DNA of 57,055 bases from the NCBI GenBank assembly GCA_018334055.1, contig JAGXSS010000004.1:1-57055 (forward strand). The letters are read 5' to 3'. How positions within the stretch are numbered: position 1 is the stretch's first letter; every line of letters starts with the position of its first letter. Shown in pieces: positions 14,277-23,248 of this stretch. A program made the translations under genes and the position numbers. Source of the DNA: Peptococcaceae bacterium (GTDB taxonomy: Bacteria; Bacillota; UBA994). Under the pieces are notes generated by a model. That model made no database searches and was not told the origin of the DNA. It was given only the letters and a program-made list of their open reading frames with translations.

Positions 14277-15341
14277 TCAAGTCAGCGATTTTACTGCGCC
14301 CATCACGCCCTGTATTAAAAAATAAGCCGCTAGAAGAAGCATCACCACTTGGCTAGCACGCGCAAAGACCGGTGTCTTGAGGGCCTTCTGTATGGACTCA
14401 GAATCAAGCCCCGCATGCAAAGCCGCTATCATGATCACCATGGGCAAGGCAAAGGCGAGGTTATAGAGAACTAAATTGCTGACTAACTCATGCGGTTGAT
14501 GGGTCGCTAAAAAGAGCACCATAGGCAGATAAACTTGCCCCGTACAAACGAACTCGAAACCGGAGCAAAGAACCCCGAGAAAAAATACCCCAAGATAACC
14601 CATGCCCGGGCGACGCACATCACGAATACGCTTGCCGAGACTCATTTTAAGTTTATTAAGCCAGATGCTCGGCGGGAATACCCCTAAATACAGCAAAACC
14701 ACGCCATAGAGAAAGTAGATGACTGTCCTTAAGGGGTGCATGCCTCTTAAGGGGGCTAACACATGGCCTAATCCTATGCCGATGAAAAAATAGGTGGCTA
14801 CAACCCCGAGCACAAAGGTTAAGCCAATGCCTAATATATGTTTACGCCCGACCATTAAGCACATGGAAAGTAGAATAAGGAGAACGTTTAGGGTGCAAGG
14901 GTTTACCCCATCCACTAGACCCGCAGTCAAAACCCCCGCAAAACGCAAATTGGCGTGCGGCACACTTTGCGCTGCAGAGCCAAACAGGGCCTTTACTTCG
15001 ACCAAAGTAGACGCTTCAATCACCTGCCTATCTCTGAAAAAAAGGGAGAATGAGCTACCTGCCCATTCCACCGGTAAGTCTCTGCTACGCAATAGTCTAA
15101 ACATGAGGCGCACATTTTCAAAAGAACTTAAATCAAGCACTATTAACTCTACGCCTCGCTCTTCGCACAGGCGGCGGATAACTGGCATTAGTTCTTCACA
15201 TTTTGTGCAGCCGGGGGAGGTAAAGTAGAGCACGCTATCGCCAAATGGCCACGTCTCGGGGGCAGCACTATGCCCTGTGCTCGCGAAAAAACTTGCGGCT
15301 AATAGCGCCAGCATAATAACGGTTAGCCCTACATGCCGCAA
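14277..15341 (-). CDS. thioredoxin-CcdA fusion membrane protein
   Basis: 354 residues. A signal segment is followed by a thioredoxin-like domain (residues 35-125) with the redox pair Cys45/Cys48 in SPGCTKCEE, then a CcdA/DsbD-type domain with about six helices containing VNPCTL (near 150) and FVCTGQVYLP (near 275), each carrying the conserved membrane Cys. Such proteins pass electrons from cytoplasmic thioredoxin to extracytoplasmic thiols. TTG at 15341 and ATG at 15314 are both possible starts; neither has a strong ribosome site. Its position directly upstream of secreted Cys-rich proteins suggests, but does not prove, a role in their disulfide chemistry. Confidence 0.8.
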   Translation of the reverse strand: MRHVGLTVIMLALLAASFFASTGHSAAPETWPFGDSVLYFTSPGCTKCEELMPVIRRLCEERGVELIVLDLSSFENVRLMFRLLRSRDLPVEWAGSSFSLFFRDRQVIEASTLVEVKALFGSAAQSVPHANLRFAGVLTAGLVDGVNPCTLNVLLILLSMCLMVGRKHILGIGLTFVLGVVATYFFIGIGLGHVLAPLRGMHPLRTVIYFLYGVVLLYLGVFPPSIWLNKLKMSLGKRIRDVRRPGMGYLGVFFLGVLCSGFEFVCTGQVYLPMVLFLATHQPHELVSNLVLYNLAFALPMVIMIAALHAGLDSESIQKALKTPVFARASQVVMLLLAAYFLIQGVMGAVKSLT

Positions 15342-15632
15342 ATCAGTCGTTATAGTTGCCCCCCAAAGACTCTTACCCTAAGCCGCTACTCGTTCTGCCA
15401 ACTTAATAATATTCAATTTATTCTTTCATAATACGGATAGTATTGTCAAGACATTTTTGGCTTTTATTTTCAGACTGAGGGGATAGCCTGTAACGGGACT
15501 GAGAATATACCAATTACTCTATTTTCAACCAGCAGAACCCGGAGGATCATTCCTCAAGAAGGCGCACTCAAATTGGATGACGATCACAGTCTGCCGTCCC
15601 TGTGGTCGGTCAGGCTTTGTTTTAGAAACTAG

Positions 15633-15769
15633 TTGACAACTCTCCCGCCTTGAAGTAGTGTGTTCTCGAATAGTTCCTTTAATTGTGCCCTGAGAGGCAG
15701 GAAAGGATGTCGCCCACCATTCTTATTGGGCTACCTTGGCTTTCTTGCTGCGGCGAGAAAGCTATTTTT
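15633..15769 (+). promoter_or_regulatory. pyrC operon promoter and PyrR attenuator
   Basis: TTGACA (15633-15638), 17 bases, TAGTGT (15656-15661). Just after the predicted start lies a PyrR binding hairpin: TCCTTT/AAAGGA (15675-15680 with 15702-15707) around TGCC-CTGAGA-GGCA. Its 3' side (15696-15705) can instead pair with 15740-15749 as a 10-bp antiterminator with G-U pairs, and the terminator GCTTTCT/AGAAAGC (15739-15745 with 15756-15762) ends in a U run. This reproduces the known Bacillus pyr mechanism: UMP-PyrR stabilises the first hairpin and transcription stops. Confidence 0.88.
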
Positions 15770-15806
15770 GTTGGGCATTACTAGCAGAGGGAGGGTTACG
15801 CTACGA

Positions 15807-17093
15807 ATGGACACGTTAATCACCGGCGCAAGGTTGCTTGACCCAGCCAACAATGTCGATATCCACGCTGATGTGCTGGTCTCTGGCGAGCGCATTGTGG
15901 CCATCGGCTACAACTTGCCTTTTGTTGGCAACAACTGCATTGACGCACGCGACAAGGTACTGATTCCGGGCCTTGTAGATATCCATGTGCACCTGCGCGA
16001 ACCGGGACGAGAACACAAAGAAACCATTTTGAGTGGCGGACGCGCCGCCGCAGCCGGAGGGTATACAGCCGTCTGTGCCATGCCTAACACCTGGCCTCCA
16101 CTCGACAATGCCGAAATTCTCCGCTACTTCGCGGGCAAAGCAAACCACGCCCCCGTGCGGTGCTACCCTATTGCCACAATCACCAAGGGGCAACGAGGGC
16201 AGGAGCTAACACCTGTTCTGGATCTGATGGCGGCAGGGGCGGTGGCTTTTTCGGACGATGGTGAACCGGTCAGCGAGGCGGTCGTCTTTAGGGAGGCATT
16301 GCAACACAGCCGCACTCACCACCTGCCGGTCATTGCCCATTGCGAGGACAAAAAACTTTCGGCACTGGGAGTCATGCATGAGGGCGCTCATTCCGCAAAG
16401 CTGGCACTTAGAGGAATACCTGCCGCCGCTGAGGAAAGCATGGTGGCCAGAGACCTCGAGCTCGCTAAGGAAACCGGCGGCAGACTCCACATTGCTCATG
16501 TGAGCACCGCCCTAAGCATCCAAATGATCAGAGAGGCTAAAACAAGCGGCATACCTGTCACCTGCGAAGTTACCCCCCACCATCTCCTCTTGACCGACGA
16601 GTTTGTCACCCCCACCGACACCAATAGCAAGATGAACCCTCCCCTACGCACTGCCCATGACGTCCATGCGCTACGGCTAGCCCTCAAAGATAAGGTCATC
16701 GATTGCATTGCCACCGACCATGCCCCGCACCACGCCGATGAAAAGGCGCTTCCTTACCAGGATGCTCCCTTTGGTATAGTTGGGTTAGAGACCGCTCTGC
16801 CTTTGCTCATCACTCATCTCGTCAACACCGGCGTTCTTGCTCTGCCTGAGCTGGTGCAGCTTATGTCAAGTAAGCCCGCCGGCATCCTCAACTTGCCGCG
16901 GGGCGAAATTGTGCCGGGGGGGTTGGCTGATTTGACCCTAATCGACCTTCATGGCGTGAAGACCGTTACACCGGGCAATTTTTATTCCCTAGGGCAGAAC
17001 ACGCCCTTCGCCGGCCTCACCCTCTGGGGATGGCCGGTTATGACCATGGTTAATGGCAAGATAGTGATGAGGGATGGTGTTGTCTATGAATGA
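15807..17093 (+). CDS. pyrC: dihydroorotase
   Basis: 428 residues, class I dihydroorotase; closes carbamoyl aspartate to dihydroorotate. Metal motif DIHVHLREPG (near residue 58), substrate Asn in MPNTWPP, His ligands in IAHCED and HIAHVST, and the catalytic Asp region ATDHAPHH near 303. ATG at 15807 follows GGGAGGG at 11 bases; upstream in-frame codons lie inside the attenuator and were rejected. First gene of pyrCFKDE; its end overlaps the pyrF start. Confidence 0.96.
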   Translation: MDTLITGARLLDPANNVDIHADVLVSGERIVAIGYNLPFVGNNCIDARDKVLIPGLVDIHVHLREPGREHKETILSGGRAAAAGGYTAVCAMPNTWPPLDNAEILRYFAGKANHAPVRCYPIATITKGQRGQELTPVLDLMAAGAVAFSDDGEPVSEAVVFREALQHSRTHHLPVIAHCEDKKLSALGVMHEGAHSAKLALRGIPAAAEESMVARDLELAKETGGRLHIAHVSTALSIQMIREAKTSGIPVTCEVTPHHLLLTDEFVTPTDTNSKMNPPLRTAHDVHALRLALKDKVIDCIATDHAPHHADEKALPYQDAPFGIVGLETALPLLITHLVNTGVLALPELVQLMSSKPAGILNLPRGEIVPGGLADLTLIDLHGVKTVTPGNFYSLGQNTPFAGLTLWGWPVMTMVNGKIVMRDGVVYE

Positions 17094-18024
17094 ACCTTTC
17101 TCCCGCCGCTTGACTAAGGCCATTCTCGCCAAGCAGAGTGTGCTGGTGGCCGGTCTAGACCCTAATATCGCTAATTTACCGCCGGATTTATGTTCTCGCT
17201 GGTTCCATCAAGGGGGTGAGACCTTCGCGGCTGCCGCGGAATGCATCCTCGAATTTAACAAGGGCCTGATTGAGGCCTTGTCCGATGTGGTGGTTGCGGT
17301 AAAGCCGCAGTTGGCTTTCTATGAATGCTTGGGAGCCCCCGGCATGAGCGCTTTATCCCAAACAATCAGCTATGCCAAACAGCACTCCCTCTTGGTCATA
17401 ATCGATGGCAAGCGCAACGACATAGGCTCATCAATGGTTGGTTATGCCGATGCCTACCTGGGAACAACACAGGTTGGCGGCACAAGGCTAGCAGCTTTTC
17501 CGGCAGACGCGCTGACGGTCAATCCCTACCTGGGGAGCGATAGTATTGCTCCCCTAGTGGAGCGCGCTCAATTATCGGGCACCGGAGTCTTTGTGCTGGT
17601 TAAGACCAGCAACCCATCCGGCAGTGAAATACAGAATCTCGCGGTGGTAGATAAAAAAGTTTACGAAATCGTGGGCGAACATTGCCACCGGTGGGGGCTC
17701 GCGTCCCGTGACAGCGATGGCTATTCGGCGGTGGGGGCGGTAGTGGGGGCTACCTATCCCCGCGAAGCGGCCGCACTGCGCAAAATCATGCCGCATGCCT
17801 ACTTCCTGGTCCCCGGTTTTGGGGCGCAAGGTGCCGGCCCCGCCGATGTAGTGGCCTCATTCAATGCGGATGGCCTTGGCGCGGTGGTCAACTCCTCCCG
17901 CGACATAATCTTTGCTTTTGCTAAACAAGGGGGCTCTTACCAAGATGCGGCCCGAGGGGCGGCCATACATTCTCGCGACATTATCAACAAAGCCCTGTTG
18001 GAAGGGGGAAAAAGAGCATGGTAG
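17086..18024 (+). CDS. pyrF: orotidine 5'-phosphate decarboxylase (long type)
   Basis: 312 residues, the long subclass of PyrF. Motifs: VAGLDPN near the N-terminus, VKPQLAFYE, and the catalytic DGKRNDIGSS near residue 110; GATYPREA marks the phosphate-binding half. It makes UMP from OMP. ATG at 17086 lies within the last codons of pyrC (8-base overlap); an in-frame ATG at 17074 is possible. It overlaps pyrK by 7 bases. Confidence 0.95.
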   Translation: MNEPFSRRLTKAILAKQSVLVAGLDPNIANLPPDLCSRWFHQGGETFAAAAECILEFNKGLIEALSDVVVAVKPQLAFYECLGAPGMSALSQTISYAKQHSLLVIIDGKRNDIGSSMVGYADAYLGTTQVGGTRLAAFPADALTVNPYLGSDSIAPLVERAQLSGTGVFVLVKTSNPSGSEIQNLAVVDKKVYEIVGEHCHRWGLASRDSDGYSAVGAVVGATYPREAAALRKIMPHAYFLVPGFGAQGAGPADVVASFNADGLGAVVNSSRDIIFAFAKQGGSYQDAARGAAIHSRDIINKALLEGGKRAW

Positions 18025-18821
18025 AGCATCGGCCCCATTGTGGAATCGCCGAGGTGGTAGAGAATATCAAAGTGGCACCTAAAATCTGGCGCCTCACCTT
18101 GTGCACACCCGAAATTGCTGCTGCCGCCAAACCAGGCCAATTCGTAAACATCCGCGCGAGCAGCCAATATGATCCGCTTTTGCGGCGCCCTTTCAGCCTA
18201 AACCGCATCGACCGGGCGAAGGGAACCATCTCCGTACTTTACCGCGTAGTGGGGCGTGGCACAGAGCTAATCTCCTTGTTCCGATTGGGGGAGAAGGTCG
18301 ACCTTATCGGACCCCTAGGGAAAGGTTTTGCCACTTCGCACCCACGCCAGAACTCGCTTTTCGTGGCCGGAGGGATGGGAATTGCTCCGTTTTTTCCCCT
18401 AGCTCAAGTACTGAGCGCCGACAAGGCGACCGCAACTTGTCTCTACGGCGTGCGCTGCGCTGATGACTTGGCAGAGGTCAGCCATCTAGAAACCATAGGC
18501 GTCAAGGTAGTTACTGCCAGCGAGGATGGATGCGGACACTACCATGGCAAAGTTACTGATCTCCTTGCCGCGACACTCTGCCAGGAAGATTTCTCCTTAG
18601 GCTTCGCCTGCGGTCCCCACGCGATGCTCAGTGCCACCAAAGACTTGTGCCTAGCCGCCAAGTTGCCGCTACAGGTCAGCTTAGAAAGTATCATGGCCTG
18701 TGGCTTGGGGTTATGCCTAGGGTGCACCTGCCCAAAAAGTAACGGAGAAGACTACTGGCACATCTGCACTGATGGACCGGTACTCTGGGCCGAGGAGGTG
18801 GATTTTGCATGGAGAAGATAA
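18018..18821 (+). CDS. pyrK: dihydroorotate dehydrogenase electron transfer subunit
   Basis: 267 residues. Ferredoxin-reductase fold: FAD motif RRPFSLNRI near residue 55, NAD-binding [11 protein letters not shown] near 115, and the C-terminal [2Fe-2S] site with Cys in [12 protein letters not shown] and a further Cys in HICTDG. It couples PyrD to NAD in class 1B dihydroorotate dehydrogenase. The ATG follows AGGGGG; its end overlaps the pyrD start by 13 bases. Confidence 0.95.
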   Translation: MVEHRPHCGIAEVVENIKVAPKIWRLTLCTPEIAAAAKPGQFVNIRASSQYDPLLRRPFSLNRIDRAKGTISVLYRVVGRGTELISLFRLGEKVDLIGPLGKGFATSHPRQNSLFVAGGMGIAPFFPLAQVLSADKATATCLYGVRCADDLAEVSHLETIGVKVVTASEDGCGHYHGKVTDLLAATLCQEDFSLGFACGPHAMLSATKDLCLAAKLPLQVSLESIMACGLGLCLGCTCPKSNGEDYWHICTDGPVLWAEEVDFAWRR

Positions 18822-19732
18822 ACCCTCTCGCTACCTCCCTGGCCGGACTTTCTTTGAGCAGCCCCCTCGTCACAGCCTCCGGTACCTGCGGCTACGCCAG
18901 AGAGCTTAGCGAATTTTTCGATCTTGGCATGCTCGGCGCCATCGTGGTCAAGGGCATTACTCTCGCCCCGCGGACGGGCAATCCCGGTACCCGCCTCATC
19001 GAGACGCCTGCTGGGCTGATTAACTCCATCGGCCTCGAGAACCCGGGGGTAGAGAAATTTATTTCCGGGGAAATGCCCTTTCTGCGCCAACAACATGCCC
19101 CGGTAATAGTGAACATCAGCGGCAATACCGAGGAGGAATACGCCGCACTGGCTACCCGCCTAGACAAAGTGGTCGGAGTAAGCGCGCTTGAGGTCAATAT
19201 TTCCTGTCCGAACGTCAAAACAGGTGGCATGGCCTTTGGCGCGTCCACCATAGCCGCGGCAAGAGTCACCACCTTGGTTAGGCAGCATTCCCAGCTGCCG
19301 CTCATCGTCAAATTGTCACCCAATGTTACCGACATTGCTGCCATCGCGCGCGCCGTCGAAGAGGCCGGTGCTGATGCCATTTCGCTGATAAATACTCTCC
19401 TCGGCATGGCCATAGATATAGAGACGCGACGACCGATTTTACGCGGAACCTTTGGCGGTCTTTCGGGACCCGCCATAAAGCCTGTCGCTCTCCGCATGGT
19501 CTACCAAGTATTCCGCGCGGTAAAAATTCCGGTCATCGGCATGGGTGGCATCTCTACTTGGCAGGATGCGGCAGAATTTATCCTGGCGGGAGCAACAGCG
19601 GTGGGCATTGGGACAGCCAGCATGGTCAACCCCTTGGCCGTACCCACAATCCACCAAGGACTACAGGCCTATGCCACGAGACAAGGGGTCAGAAATATCG
19701 CCGAACTTAGAGGCATGGCTCACCAACAATAA
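18809..19732 (+). CDS. pyrD: dihydroorotate dehydrogenase, class 1B catalytic subunit
   Basis: 307 residues, FMN TIM barrel. Features: [10 protein letters not shown] at the N-terminus, ENPG, the active-site loop [13 protein letters not shown] with the base Cys typical of class 1 enzymes (near 133), [20 protein letters not shown] and phosphate-binding GMGGISTW. Partner PyrK is encoded directly upstream, which defines class 1B (NAD-linked). It oxidises dihydroorotate to orotate. GGAGG lies 10 bases before the ATG. Confidence 0.96.
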   Translation: MEKINPLATSLAGLSLSSPLVTASGTCGYARELSEFFDLGMLGAIVVKGITLAPRTGNPGTRLIETPAGLINSIGLENPGVEKFISGEMPFLRQQHAPVIVNISGNTEEEYAALATRLDKVVGVSALEVNISCPNVKTGGMAFGASTIAAARVTTLVRQHSQLPLIVKLSPNVTDIAAIARAVEEAGADAISLINTLLGMAIDIETRRPILRGTFGGLSGPAIKPVALRMVYQVFRAVKIPVIGMGGISTWQDAAEFILAGATAVGIGTASMVNPLAVPTIHQGLQAYATRQGVRNIAELRGMAHQQ

Positions 19733-19753
19733 AGAAGCGAAGGAGGGTTACAA

Positions 19754-20335
19754 ATGCTTAGCAACGCAGAAATCACCGACATTTTTAAGGTTACGGGAAC
19801 TTTTATGGAAGGCCACTTCCGCCTGAGCTCCGGACTACACAGCGCACTCTACATCGAAAAATTTCGGGTCTTAGAACACCCACAATATACCGAGATACTC
19901 TGCCGTGAGCTGGCGGCTCGTTTTTTGGGTGAGGGCGTAACAGTAGTAGTGGGTCCCGCCGTCGGCGGGGTAATTATTGCTTATGAAGTGGCCCGTCACC
20001 TCAAGGCGCGCTCCATCTTCTGCGAACGGGAGGAAAACACCATGGCTTTGCGGCGTGGCTTCAGCCTTCTACCTCTCGATCGCGTCCTCGTGGTAGAGGA
20101 CATTGTCACGACAGGGGGCTCCGCCAAGGAAGTACTCGAAGTAGTAGCCAGAAGTGGGGCGAGCATCTGCGGCGTGGGGCTACTGGTGGATCGGAGCAAC
20201 GGAAGGGTAAACTTAGGACACCGTACCGAGGCCCTCCTATCCATGGATACCACTACTTACGACCCGTCTTCCTGTCCCCTCTGTCAACAGGGGCTGCCTT
20301 TGGTTAAGCCAGGTAGCAAGCAACTCTCCCTTTAA
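19754..20335 (+). CDS. pyrE: orotate phosphoribosyltransferase
   Basis: 193 residues. The PRPP-binding motif VLVVEDIVTTGGSAKE (near residue 115) and FRLSSGLHSALYIEKF near the N-terminus identify PyrE. The C-terminus has CPLCQQG, a Cys pair seen in some PyrE lineages. It makes OMP from orotate and PRPP. AAGGAGGG precedes the ATG. Last gene of the operon; its stop overlaps the stop of the convergent gene, and no terminator is visible between them. Confidence 0.95.
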   Translation: MLSNAEITDIFKVTGTFMEGHFRLSSGLHSALYIEKFRVLEHPQYTEILCRELAARFLGEGVTVVVGPAVGGVIIAYEVARHLKARSIFCEREENTMALRRGFSLLPLDRVLVVEDIVTTGGSAKEVLEVVARSGASICGVGLLVDRSNGRVNLGHRTEALLSMDTTTYDPSSCPLCQQGLPLVKPGSKQLSL

Positions 20336-21939
20336 AGCTTGAGTTTATGAGCCACTTGATGGAGGAGGTTACGCAGTCGCTCATTAAGTTTGCGAGCTTC
20401 TTTGACTTCGCGCCGTGACCCAAAGCGCAGCTTCTGGTTTATGCCTTTACGGGCTTGCCGCCACAGGGCGTCCAGCTCGTCAAAGGCGGGAACGGCGGCA
20501 GACACCGGGGTAGATTTTTGCGCGCTGGCCAGAAACGCGCCCTCAGTCAAGGTATAGGCAACATCACACTCGGGGACAACCACTTGCGCGCCCCTCTCCG
20601 CGCGCAGGAGTTCTGCCAAGCTCATCCGGCTGTCTTCTTCGCCATGGGTGATGAAAACGGTGCTGGGTCCTTCTTGAAACGCCCTCATCCACCCCATGAG
20701 TCCTGCTTGATCGGCATGGGCGGAGAGACCCGCGATGACATGAATGTTCGCCCGCACGGCAATCTCCTCGCCAAAAATGGTGACTTCTCGTGCTCCATCG
20801 ACGATTCTCCGGCCAAGCGACCCTGCTGCCTGATAACCAACAAAGAGGATATGAGCGGTCGGGCGCCATAGATTGTGTTTGAGATGATGCCTGATGCGAC
20901 CGGCCTCAGCCATGCCACTGGCAGAGATAATTACGCAGGCATGCTTTACCTCATTGAGAGCCTTGCTTTCCTCTACTTCCCGTGTAAAACGCAGGCCGGG
21001 ATAGGTAAAGGGCGACATATCTCGTCTTAGGAGATCCTTGGTATCCTCATCGTAGTAATCCTTGTATTGTTGGAACACTTCTGTTGCGGATATAGCTAAG
21101 GGACTATCAATGTACACGGGCAACAAAGGGATGTCGCCATTGCGGTAGAGGGCATTGATCTCGTAGAGCACGTCCTGCGTTCGCCCCACCGCAAAGGCCG
21201 GTATTACCACCTTTTCATTTTCCCGAATAGCATCAAGGAGAATCTTGCCCAGCTGGGCGCGCCTTTGGGTTGGGTCGTCATGGCGGCGATTGCCATAAGT
21301 CGATTCAATGACAACATAATCGGCCTTGGTGATATAAGAGGGGTCGGCCACAATGGGGCGCCCTCGCTCGCCGAGATCGCCGGAAAAAACTACCTTCCGT
21401 TCTTCCCCTAACACATCCAGATAGACCTCGAGCATGGCGGAACCAAGAATATGGCCGGCATCAAGAAAACTTACCGTTACCCCCGGCACTACCGGCACAC
21501 GCTCCTCATAACGCACGGTGCGGAAGAGTTTGAGGCAGTGCTCGACATCATTTAGTGTATATAGTGGCAGGACATCATCGTCTCCTGCCCTTTTTGCTTT
21601 GCGATTCTGCCACTCAGCCTCCATCAGCTGCACATGGGCCGAGTCCCGCAACATGAGATTGCACAGACTGCCGGTCGCCCTGGTCGCTATTATTTCGCCG
21701 CTAAAACCCTCTCGTACCAATTTGGGCAGCAGACCACTGTGGTCAATATGGGCATGGGTGAGTAGCACCGCATCAATTGTCTCCGGTGAGAAGTTGAAGG
21801 GCGCCTCGTTTCTCTCCTTATGCTCTCTTCCACCTTGAAACATGCCACAATCAACTAGGATTTTGGCTTGTTTGGTCTCGATCAAGTAGCATGAGCCCGT
21901 CACGGTGTCGCATGCACCGAAAAAAGTGATGCTCAGCAC
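20332..21939 (-). CDS. beta-CASP metallo-beta-lactamase RNA nuclease-like protein
   Basis: 535 residues. MBL motif LTHAHIDHSGLLP (near residue 55), a further His in DAGHILGSAM, Asp in FSGDLGERG, and the beta-CASP motifs VVIESTYGNRRH, IPAFAVGRTQ and SGMAEAGRIRHHL, then HAD in GLSAHADQAG and TTHGEE-like HGEE. These CPSF73/TTHA0252-type enzymes are RNA endo/exonucleases. A charged C-terminal tail of about 65 residues (Arg/Lys-rich) follows. GTG at 21939 is used (GGGTGG 5 bases upstream); it overlaps the end of the next gene by 7 bases. Confidence 0.88.
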   Translation of the reverse strand: MLSITFFGACDTVTGSCYLIETKQAKILVDCGMFQGGREHKERNEAPFNFSPETIDAVLLTHAHIDHSGLLPKLVREGFSGEIIATRATGSLCNLMLRDSAHVQLMEAEWQNRKAKRAGDDDVLPLYTLNDVEHCLKLFRTVRYEERVPVVPGVTVSFLDAGHILGSAMLEVYLDVLGEERKVVFSGDLGERGRPIVADPSYITKADYVVIESTYGNRRHDDPTQRRAQLGKILLDAIRENEKVVIPAFAVGRTQDVLYEINALYRNGDIPLLPVYIDSPLAISATEVFQQYKDYYDEDTKDLLRRDMSPFTYPGLRFTREVEESKALNEVKHACVIISASGMAEAGRIRHHLKHNLWRPTAHILFVGYQAAGSLGRRIVDGAREVTIFGEEIAVRANIHVIAGLSAHADQAGLMGWMRAFQEGPSTVFITHGEEDSRMSLAELLRAERGAQVVVPECDVAYTLTEGAFLASAQKSTPVSAAVPAFDELDALWRQARKGINQKLRFGSRREVKEARKLNERLRNLLHQVAHKLKL

Positions 21940-23159
21940 TTCAGCCACCCCTTCCCGTCCGTTAGTTCCAACCCTAGGCGTTTGGCGATGTCGGTGGCGG
22001 TCCGCCAAATGGCATCTTGCACTTCTAGCCGCGGGTCATCGAGCCACAGCTTGGCGATTTCTAGTGCATTTTGCTCTCGACATGCTCGCAGCTCAATGCG
22101 ACCGACAAAATTTTCTCCGTACAGAATAGGTAGGACATAGTAACCATAAGTTCGCTTGGCCACCGGAGTATAGACCTCCCAGCGATAATGAAACGCGAAC
22201 AAGTCGAGCAACCTATCCCTATCCCACAGCAGATTGTCTAATGGGGCGACAAACACCGCCTCCGCTCCCTCGGGCAGTCCCTCGTCGGCCAGTAGCTGGG
22301 GGACATGGTTAAAGTGACAATAGTACCTGCGTTTAACGCCTTCAATGTTCACAGCTACCGCCCGACCCTGTTCAAGGAAGCGGTGCAATTGAGCTTTTGC
22401 CTCTCTCTTCGGCGTTCTACCCCAACCGAAGCGAAAAAGAGTGCTCTGACTCAGTCCGTAAGCCCGCAAGAATTTGTCCATCATAAAGTCTTGGCACTCT
22501 GCTACTCCGACCTCCTGCCTCAAAAGGGCTTTCGGCACTAACCTCTCGGTCAAATTGTAACTCCGTTGGCCGGCTTGCCGCGACTCAATCATGACCTGTC
22601 CGGTAAAGTGCAGTACATCCAAAGCTACTTTCTCTACCCTGCTCTGGGCGATGCCGCCATCCCACCAAGCGGCAGCACGCTGCCCGGACTGTATATCCCT
22701 AGCCATCAATGCCCCTTCGTTGTGTAGCTTGGCCAGGACCACTTGAGCGGCAGTAGCCACCTCGGGGGTCATGCGGTACTCAGCCTGCACTTCGCGCATG
22801 TGAGTAGCAAAAAAAGGGTATTCAACCATGGGCAATACACAGAGGGCATTGCAATAATATTCAAAACCGGCGCGCTGCTGATAGAGCATTGTGTCTAACA
22901 AGGCAGGGTTGTATTCAGCGACCCGCGAAAAAAGCACCTGGTCATGGTTGCGCGCGAAGGGATTGATCGGGTCCACCTGTACTGCTCCAAGATAATCAAT
23001 TGCATCTTTGACCCCGTCAATACCAATAAAGGGAGAGCTGTTGGCCCGATACCTCTGGCGAGCAACAAGGAAACGCCGTGCCTGGCGCTGTGAAATTACT
23101 ATTTCGTTAATATTTTCCACCTCAATCTCGGACATTTCCCCGTTGTTTCGCTGGCGCAT
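21933..23159 (-). CDS. YcaQ/AlkX-like winged-helix DNA glycosylase family protein
   Basis: About 408 residues, HTH_42 family. The N-terminal region carries ISQRQARRFLV and the QxD-type motif in AVQVDPINPFARNHDQVL, matching the active-site segment of E. coli YcaQ, which unhooks interstrand crosslinks. The remainder (PDNLLWDR, FAFHYRWEVYTP, KRTYGYYVLPIL, GRIELR) is the conserved family core. Start assigned to ATG 23159 with GGAG 6 bases upstream; ATG 23135 or an upstream codon at 23231 are alternatives. It overlaps the MBL gene. Its link to the nucleobase genes upstream is only positional. Confidence 0.82.
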   Translation of the reverse strand: MRQRNNGEMSEIEVENINEIVISQRQARRFLVARQRYRANSSPFIGIDGVKDAIDYLGAVQVDPINPFARNHDQVLFSRVAEYNPALLDTMLYQQRAGFEYYCNALCVLPMVEYPFFATHMREVQAEYRMTPEVATAAQVVLAKLHNEGALMARDIQSGQRAAAWWDGGIAQSRVEKVALDVLHFTGQVMIESRQAGQRSYNLTERLVPKALLRQEVGVAECQDFMMDKFLRAYGLSQSTLFRFGWGRTPKREAKAQLHRFLEQGRAVAVNIEGVKRRYYCHFNHVPQLLADEGLPEGAEAVFVAPLDNLLWDRDRLLDLFAFHYRWEVYTPVAKRTYGYYVLPILYGENFVGRIELRACREQNALEIAKLWLDDPRLEVQDAIWRTATDIAKRLGLELTDGKGWLKC

Positions 23160-23248
23160 GGCCGTCTCCGCACGCCGACGATACACGCCGACGATATTGG
23201 GACGCCCGTAGTAACATATAGCTAGGGGCATGAGCCGGGAGCTTATAT

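Noticed and set aside
14129-14356. 75-codon plus-strand frame between the Cys-rich gene and the thioredoxin-CcdA gene
   Set aside because: It starts in the palindromic repeat and ends opposite the coding end of the CcdA gene. I considered a transposase remnant but could not recognise any family motif.
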